Shown piece by piece: positions 7,031-10,671 of a DNA stretch of 10,671 nucleotides. Position 1 is the stretch's first letter; the number at the start of each line of letters is the position of its first letter. The stretch is from CAZFVY01 sp964522665 (lineage in GTDB: Bacteria; Verrucomicrobiota; Verrucomicrobiia; Limisphaerales; CAZFVY01). The position numbers and the translations under genes are program-made. The notes under the pieces are model-generated. The model was not told the origin of the DNA. It saw nothing but the letters and a program-made list of their open reading frames with translations, and made no database searches. Location: assembly GCA_964522665.1 (NCBI GenBank), contig CAZFVY010000157.1, positions 1 through 10,671 on the forward strand, read 5' to 3'.

Positions 7031-7705
7031 ATGACAAACCTACTCCATATCTCAATCGCCTACCGGCTGGCGGCGTTGCAACTAATGACGGCAGAGGCTG
7101 GCTATTTTTCACAACAGCTGCATCTTCACGTCAAGCTGCCGATTACACCCGCAGACGTCAGCGGCTACGTCAGTCCGCCGCGCATGGGGTTCGGGGGAAC
7201 TCTCAAAACTACAAACGTCGTTTTCGCATTCAACCAACAGGGTCAGTTGTGGAGCGTCTATTGTCACGATGGATTCCAGCTTCAGAATCCCACGGATATT
7301 CAGGCATATCCGCGGCTGACAGCCTTGACCTCGATCATCGATGAAGCTGGAGCATATCACCTTGCCACCCAATGGTTAGCATCAGTCCAGTTTGATGTTG
7401 TCGCGCTGGAAAAAAAGTACGGGCATCGAACCTGGCAAGAGATTTACTATGATCCACCGCTTCCTCTGGATAAACTTGACGCGCCGCCAGCTTCTTCGAA
7501 AAAGATTCCTCTCCCGATTTTTCAGGTAGCCTGGGGTGCCGCGGACATTCCCCCGGTTCAGGTGACTGTATTCGGAGCGACTAAAGAGCTTATTGAAATT
7601 CGGGCGATGGACACCAGCCTTTCTAGGCGTCCATCGCTTGTGGTCACGAACGCCCTGGTCCTCGATGCAATTCCCGACCCTCCAAAAGCGCTACCTGGGC
7701 GTTAG
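7031..7705 (+). CDS. Hypothetical protein, 224 aa, possibly exported
   Basis: This is an open frame with protein-like composition. A hydrophobic N-terminal part (MTNLLHISIAYRLAALQL, residues 1-18) could be a weak or degraded signal sequence. It is followed by YFSQQLHLHVKLPITPADV, then PPRMGFGGTLKTTNVVFAF, then a core AYHLATQWLASVQFDVVALEKKYGH at about 108-132, and finally LPIFQVAWG and VTVFGATKELIEIRAMDTSLSRRPSL (161-202), ending IPDPPKALPGR. This order of segments resembles a recurring family of uncharacterised proteins in Verrucomicrobiota that I know only by appearance; no function is known to me. The ATG at 7031 is chosen over a TTG at 7025; neither has a ribosome site. GC is lower than on either side (31 of 60 bases at 7321-7380 against 43 of 60 at 8041-8100 in the next gene). 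It converges on the cytochrome gene with a 39-bp gap. Confidence 0.72.
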   Translation: MTNLLHISIAYRLAALQLMTAEAGYFSQQLHLHVKLPITPADVSGYVSPPRMGFGGTLKTTNVVFAFNQQGQLWSVYCHDGFQLQNPTDIQAYPRLTALTSIIDEAGAYHLATQWLASVQFDVVALEKKYGHRTWQEIYYDPPLPLDKLDAPPASSKKIPLPIFQVAWGAADIPPVQVTVFGATKELIEIRAMDTSLSRRPSLVVTNALVLDAIPDPPKALPGR

Positions 7706-7744
7706 TGGCTTCGCGTGCCGCGGCGAAATTCAGTTTAAACTTCG

Positions 7745-10432
7745 TTACCTACCGTCGGCCGCCAGGGCTGGCCCGAGCTGGTGGATGGTATTGTGGATGG
7801 TGCGGGCGAATGAGACGCCGTTGGCCCCGAGGAGGTTGGCTTTGATTTCCATGCACCAGGTCGGCGCCAGGTTGGGAATGCTCAGGAAGACGGTTTTGCG
7901 GTCGGGGCTGAGGGTGGCGCCGGCGACGTTGAGGCTGTGCTCGTTGACGTGGGGCGAGCCGTAGTTGGCGGTGCGTTTGAGCGACCAGACCTTGACGGCG
8001 TAGTTTTGCGCGCTGGTGGCGGCGGTGAGGTCAAGCGGGTCGGTGAATTGAATCTCCACGCCGTTGGCGCGGGCGCGCAGGCCGACCGGCAGGTACGCGG
8101 CCTTGCCCGTCGCGCGGAGGCGATGGAAGCCGCCGTCGGCCGTGCGATTGCCGGCCCAGCCGAACAGGCCGCAGGTGTAGAGATGGCCATTGCCGGGATG
8201 AAAGCGTCCGCGCATCGTGCCGGTGGGGGAGTCGGGGATCGGAAGTTGCACCACGCCGCCTTGCGGTTGGCCGCCGACCGTTTCGTGCGGCACCAGGAAG
8301 ATGCGGCCCGTGCCATAGGAGATGTTCAGGAGCGAGCCGTTGAGAGCGCCCCAACTCTTGCTCGTCACCCAAACCAATTCCCCGGGCGAGCGGTCCATGT
8401 CGTTGGTGATCCAAACCATCGGTTGCTCCATGTCACTGTCGGCCGAACTCGTGCGGTCGGTGTAACTCATCATATTGCCATAAAATCCGCCGGGACGAAT
8501 CAAGTTGATCCGGTTTTTCGGCGTCCAATGACCCTCCTGATCGGTGACGAAGAACGTCCCGTCGTCATTGACGCACACGCCGTTGGCGGCGCGGAACCCG
8601 TTGGCAACGATCTCGGTGCGCGCGCCGTCGGGGCTGACGCGCAACAAGGTGCCGTGCTGCGGCACCAGCGCCGGCAACGCATGGCGGGCGGATTTGGCGT
8701 AGTAGAAATTGCCGTCGCGATCGGTCTGCAGGCCCATGGCGAACTCGTGAAAATGCTCGGTTACCTGATGGTCGTTGTTGAAGTTCTCGACGAAATCGAT
8801 CTCGCCGTCCCCATCGAGGTCGCGCAGCCGGGCGATCTGATCGCGGCAGGTCACGTAGATCGTTTCATTGACGATCTTCACGCCGAGCGGCTGAAACAGC
8901 CCCGACGCGATGCGTTTCCAAGTGAGTTGGGACATGTCACCCGCGATGCCGGTGACAATCCAAACGTCGCCGTTCCAAGTGCAGATCGCGGCGCGGTTTC
9001 CATCCTGAAAAAAGTCGAACCCCCCGAACCGCATCCAGGTGTGCCAGGGGTTGGCGGCGTCCGGCGGCGGCGTGAGTTCATCCACGGCGAAGGGCCCGTC
9101 CTCGCTCCCGAGCTTGCCGCGGGTGGCGATGGGCGGATCCCAGCGCGGCGGCCCGCCTTTGGTTAGCGGCGTGAGGTCCGCGGCGGGCGCCGACAAGGCC
9201 GCGAAGCCGGCCAGGGCCGCAGCGTCGGCGGCTCCCGGAGAGCCGGCGATAAGAAGTTTGACGTTGAGGGGCGTCGCTTCAGCGGGGATATTCAGCAGCG
9301 TAAAGCCGTTGGTCCGAACCAGCCGCGCGGCGCCGTCACCGGCCAACGCAACCGCGGTCGCCTCGGGCGCGACGCGCAACGTCAGGTCGCGGCTGGACTT
9401 GCCCACGTTGAGCGTGCGGGAAAAAACGCTGGTTTCGCCGTGGCGTTCGTAGCCGGGTAATTCGAGCACCCGCGCGTCGCCCACCGTGTAGGCGACGACC
9501 ACTTTGTTGGAGTGATAATAGGCGCCCAGATAATGCGCCCAGGCGCGCGGCAACGGGCCGTACGGTTTGTCGTCCCGGCCGTGAAAACGAGGATCGCTGA
9601 AGCTGCCGGTCCCCGGCTCGGCCCAACCGGGACCGACCGGGTTCACGAACGCCTCCTGTCCCACGACGCTCGTATGCGTCTGGTGCGAACCGTCGAACGC
9701 GATCCCCTTCCAATCCACGAACTGGTCGCCGGTCCACGCCGTGGCGACGCGCAGGGTGTCGTGGTCGTAGAGCATCCAGGCGTGGCCCTTCGAGACCCCG
9801 CCAGGGCCTTCGTCCAGGCGGATGGCGATACCTTTATAGGCGATATTATTCGTCGCCACCTGCAGGGTCCAGAAGAGCGCCGGTCCAAAATCCATCCGCA
9901 GGTATTTGGGTCCCTTTTCGAACTCAATCATTTCGGCCGTCTTGACGCCGCGACCGGAGCCTTTCGGCAGGCCCGCCAGATATTCCGGCGTGACCACGAA
10001 GTAAGCGACCGGGTTGTGGGGCTTCACGAAGGTCTCGCGGATGTATTGAATGGCGTCATAGCGCTGCTCCGGCGTGAGAAAGGTCCAAGCCGGCATTTGG
10101 CCAAACCCGCTGGTCAGGGTTTGATAGATTCGATACGGATCATTGCCGTTCTTGAAAGGCTCCTTCCAAAACGGCCGCGAGGTGGGCAACGAGCCGGCCT
10201 GGGTCAGATTGCCGTGGCAGGTGATGCAGATCCCGTTGTAGAGCTTTTCGCCGCGCGCCAGGCTTTCGGCGTTCCAGGACCGAATTATGCCGGCATGGTC
10301 GATGGCGGTCGCGCTTTCGGGGTCGGCTGCCTCAGCGGCCCGGGCGTTGGGTCGGATCGCGCCCAGAATGACCGCGGCGAGCGCCAACGTCCGCGCGGCG
10401 CGGCGGATGGCGAAAGGAGGAGTATCAGTCAT
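7745..10432 (-). CDS. c-type cytochrome, DUF6797-like and beta-propeller protein
   Basis: From the ATG at 10430-10432 it encodes 895 aa. Residues 1-32 are a signal peptide (two Arg, then TLALAAVILGAI, cleavage near NARA-AEA). A single class-I cytochrome c domain spans about 45-137: haem-attachment CITCH at 69-73 and a likely axial Met at 113 in GFGQMPAW. Residues about 177-330 (RMDFGPALFWTLQVA..., WTGDQFVDWKGIAFDGSHQTH) fit the DUF6797 type. Residues about 460-780 look like a sugar-dehydrogenase/NHL-like beta-propeller, with a calcium-loop-like DLDGDGEIDF at 539-548, repeated strand patterns (DRDGNFYYAKS, NDDGTFFVTDQEGHW) and RPGGFYGNM. Residues 784-884 form a beta-sandwich-like tail (GVEIQFTDPLDLTAATSAQNYAV...). 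It is presumably periplasmic, passing electrons from an unidentified oxidation to the haem. The frame stays open upstream to an ATG near 10615, but that adds non-conserved residues before the signal peptide. It has no operon partner in the window. Confidence 0.9.
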   Translation of the reverse strand: MTDTPPFAIRRAARTLALAAVILGAIRPNARAAEAADPESATAIDHAGIIRSWNAESLARGEKLYNGICITCHGNLTQAGSLPTSRPFWKEPFKNGNDPYRIYQTLTSGFGQMPAWTFLTPEQRYDAIQYIRETFVKPHNPVAYFVVTPEYLAGLPKGSGRGVKTAEMIEFEKGPKYLRMDFGPALFWTLQVATNNIAYKGIAIRLDEGPGGVSKGHAWMLYDHDTLRVATAWTGDQFVDWKGIAFDGSHQTHTSVVGQEAFVNPVGPGWAEPGTGSFSDPRFHGRDDKPYGPLPRAWAHYLGAYYHSNKVVVAYTVGDARVLELPGYERHGETSVFSRTLNVGKSSRDLTLRVAPEATAVALAGDGAARLVRTNGFTLLNIPAEATPLNVKLLIAGSPGAADAAALAGFAALSAPAADLTPLTKGGPPRWDPPIATRGKLGSEDGPFAVDELTPPPDAANPWHTWMRFGGFDFFQDGNRAAICTWNGDVWIVTGIAGDMSQLTWKRIASGLFQPLGVKIVNETIYVTCRDQIARLRDLDGDGEIDFVENFNNDHQVTEHFHEFAMGLQTDRDGNFYYAKSARHALPALVPQHGTLLRVSPDGARTEIVANGFRAANGVCVNDDGTFFVTDQEGHWTPKNRINLIRPGGFYGNMMSYTDRTSSADSDMEQPMVWITNDMDRSPGELVWVTSKSWGALNGSLLNISYGTGRIFLVPHETVGGQPQGGVVQLPIPDSPTGTMRGRFHPGNGHLYTCGLFGWAGNRTADGGFHRLRATGKAAYLPVGLRARANGVEIQFTDPLDLTAATSAQNYAVKVWSLKRTANYGSPHVNEHSLNVAGATLSPDRKTVFLSIPNLAPTWCMEIKANLLGANGVSFARTIHNTIHQLGPALAADGR

Positions 10433-10562
10433 GTTGGTAATAAAGTATGCCGTGAGGTTCGGCTTGGAAGGCGTCCTCCCGTTCACTGATGTCGGAAACT
10501 TGTCCCTTTGCGATTGGCCCCGAGGCAGTCCGGCTTCGGCGATCGAGTTACCCGGCAGCATC
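10433..10562 (-). other. Upstream region of the cytochrome gene
   Basis: These 130 bases lie between a possible gene end and the ATG at 10432, and should hold the promoter and ribosome site for the cytochrome gene. The bases just before the ATG (complement: GCATACTTTATTACCAAC) are AT-rich and lack a Shine-Dalgarno. ATACTTTATT could contain a -10-like element, but no matching -35 is evident. Nothing else recognisable was seen. Confidence 0.35.
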
Positions 10563-10671
10563 TCACCGTTGGCGCGAATTGGGAGCGCCGCAGTCCCAAA
10601 CTTGCAGGCTCTCAATCGTCCGGCCCGTGAACATCGCCAAGACCGGGCTGTTCTCCGCCTTCTTGAGTAGC
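10563..10671 (-). CDS. Possible 3' end of an upstream minus-strand gene
   Basis: A frame enters from the right edge on the complement and reads LLKKAENSPVLAMFTGRT followed by IESLQVWDCGAPNSRQR, ending at a TGA (10563-10565). It would be the last 35 residues of a gene upstream of the cytochrome gene, with a gap of about 130 bases. The reading is too short to identify. The part encoding SLQVWDCGAP (bases near 10580-10610) looks like a dispersed intergenic repeat, so this could be non-coding repeat sequence instead of a gene end. Confidence 0.25.
   Translation of the reverse strand, partial: LLKKAENSPVLAMFTGRTIESLQVWDCGAPNSRQR

Noticed and set aside
7710..7741. Possible terminator between the convergent genes
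   Set aside because: The best stem (TTCGCG with CGCGGCGAA, one bulge) is short and lacks a following T-run. The nearby 10-bp palindrome AGTTTAAACT (7732-7741) is also too weak to call.
7937..9166. Plus-strand open frame of 409 codons opposite the cytochrome/propeller gene
   Set aside because: It is a Gly/Ala/Val/Arg-rich antisense reading without domains. The minus strand encodes a coherent multi-domain protein.
10433..10615. N-terminal extension of the cytochrome gene to 10615
   Set aside because: The signal peptide begins at the internal Met (10432). The added residues read through a probable repeat and have no conserved character.
1..10671. CRISPR arrays, tRNA/rRNA genes, insertion sequences, phage or toxin-antitoxin genes
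   Set aside because: No regularly spaced repeats, cloverleaf-type sequences, transposase motifs or paired small genes were seen on either strand.

Overview
The window is high-GC bacterial DNA, with a compact minus-strand gene cluster on the left, a gene-poor middle, one lone plus-strand gene, and a large minus-strand cytochrome gene on the right. The protein types suggest a member of the Verrucomicrobiota (Limisphaerales/Pedosphaera-like). Three features point that way: the c-type cytochrome plus DUF6797-like plus beta-propeller architecture, a secreted-type hypothetical with a 'YHLATQWLA...VALEKKY' core, and ABC-2 permeases starting 'MTFLPIV.REL'. This assignment is inferred from protein character, not from a marker gene.

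Positions 1-6261 hold a probable minus-strand operon for an ABC-2 type exporter. In transcription order it contains: a 774-residue secreted/membrane-anchored protein of unknown function (6261-3937), an ABC ATPase (3909-2950), a complete two-half permease of 560 aa (2942-1260), a broken permease copy (1208-911), and a third permease that leaves the window at its left edge (870-1). Gaps are short (7-51 bp), so co-transcription and a joint product are likely. The substrate cannot be told from the sequence. The broken copy joins the first ~20 codons of a permease to the last ~80 codons, out of frame. The cleanest explanation is an internal deletion of about 1.4 kb with a short AATT/ATT overlap at the joint.

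Positions 6262-7030 contain no gene I can support. The stretch next to the operon holds a 7-bp perfect inverted repeat that could form either of two mutually exclusive hairpins in the operon leader.

Positions 7031-7705 encode a 224-aa hypothetical on the plus strand, visibly lower in GC than its flanks. It converges on the gene at 7745-10432 (minus). That gene encodes an 895-aa exported protein with a signal peptide, a CxxCH haem site, a DUF6797-like middle, a sugar-dehydrogenase/NHL-like beta-propeller and a C-terminal beta-sandwich-like tail. The last 239 bases are upstream of that gene and may include the 3' end of another minus-strand gene or a dispersed repeat.

Nothing in the window makes a convincing case for a wholly new biological system. 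The best second looks are the deleted permease and its effect on the next gene, the uncharacterised partner protein heading the exporter operon, and the lower-GC island.
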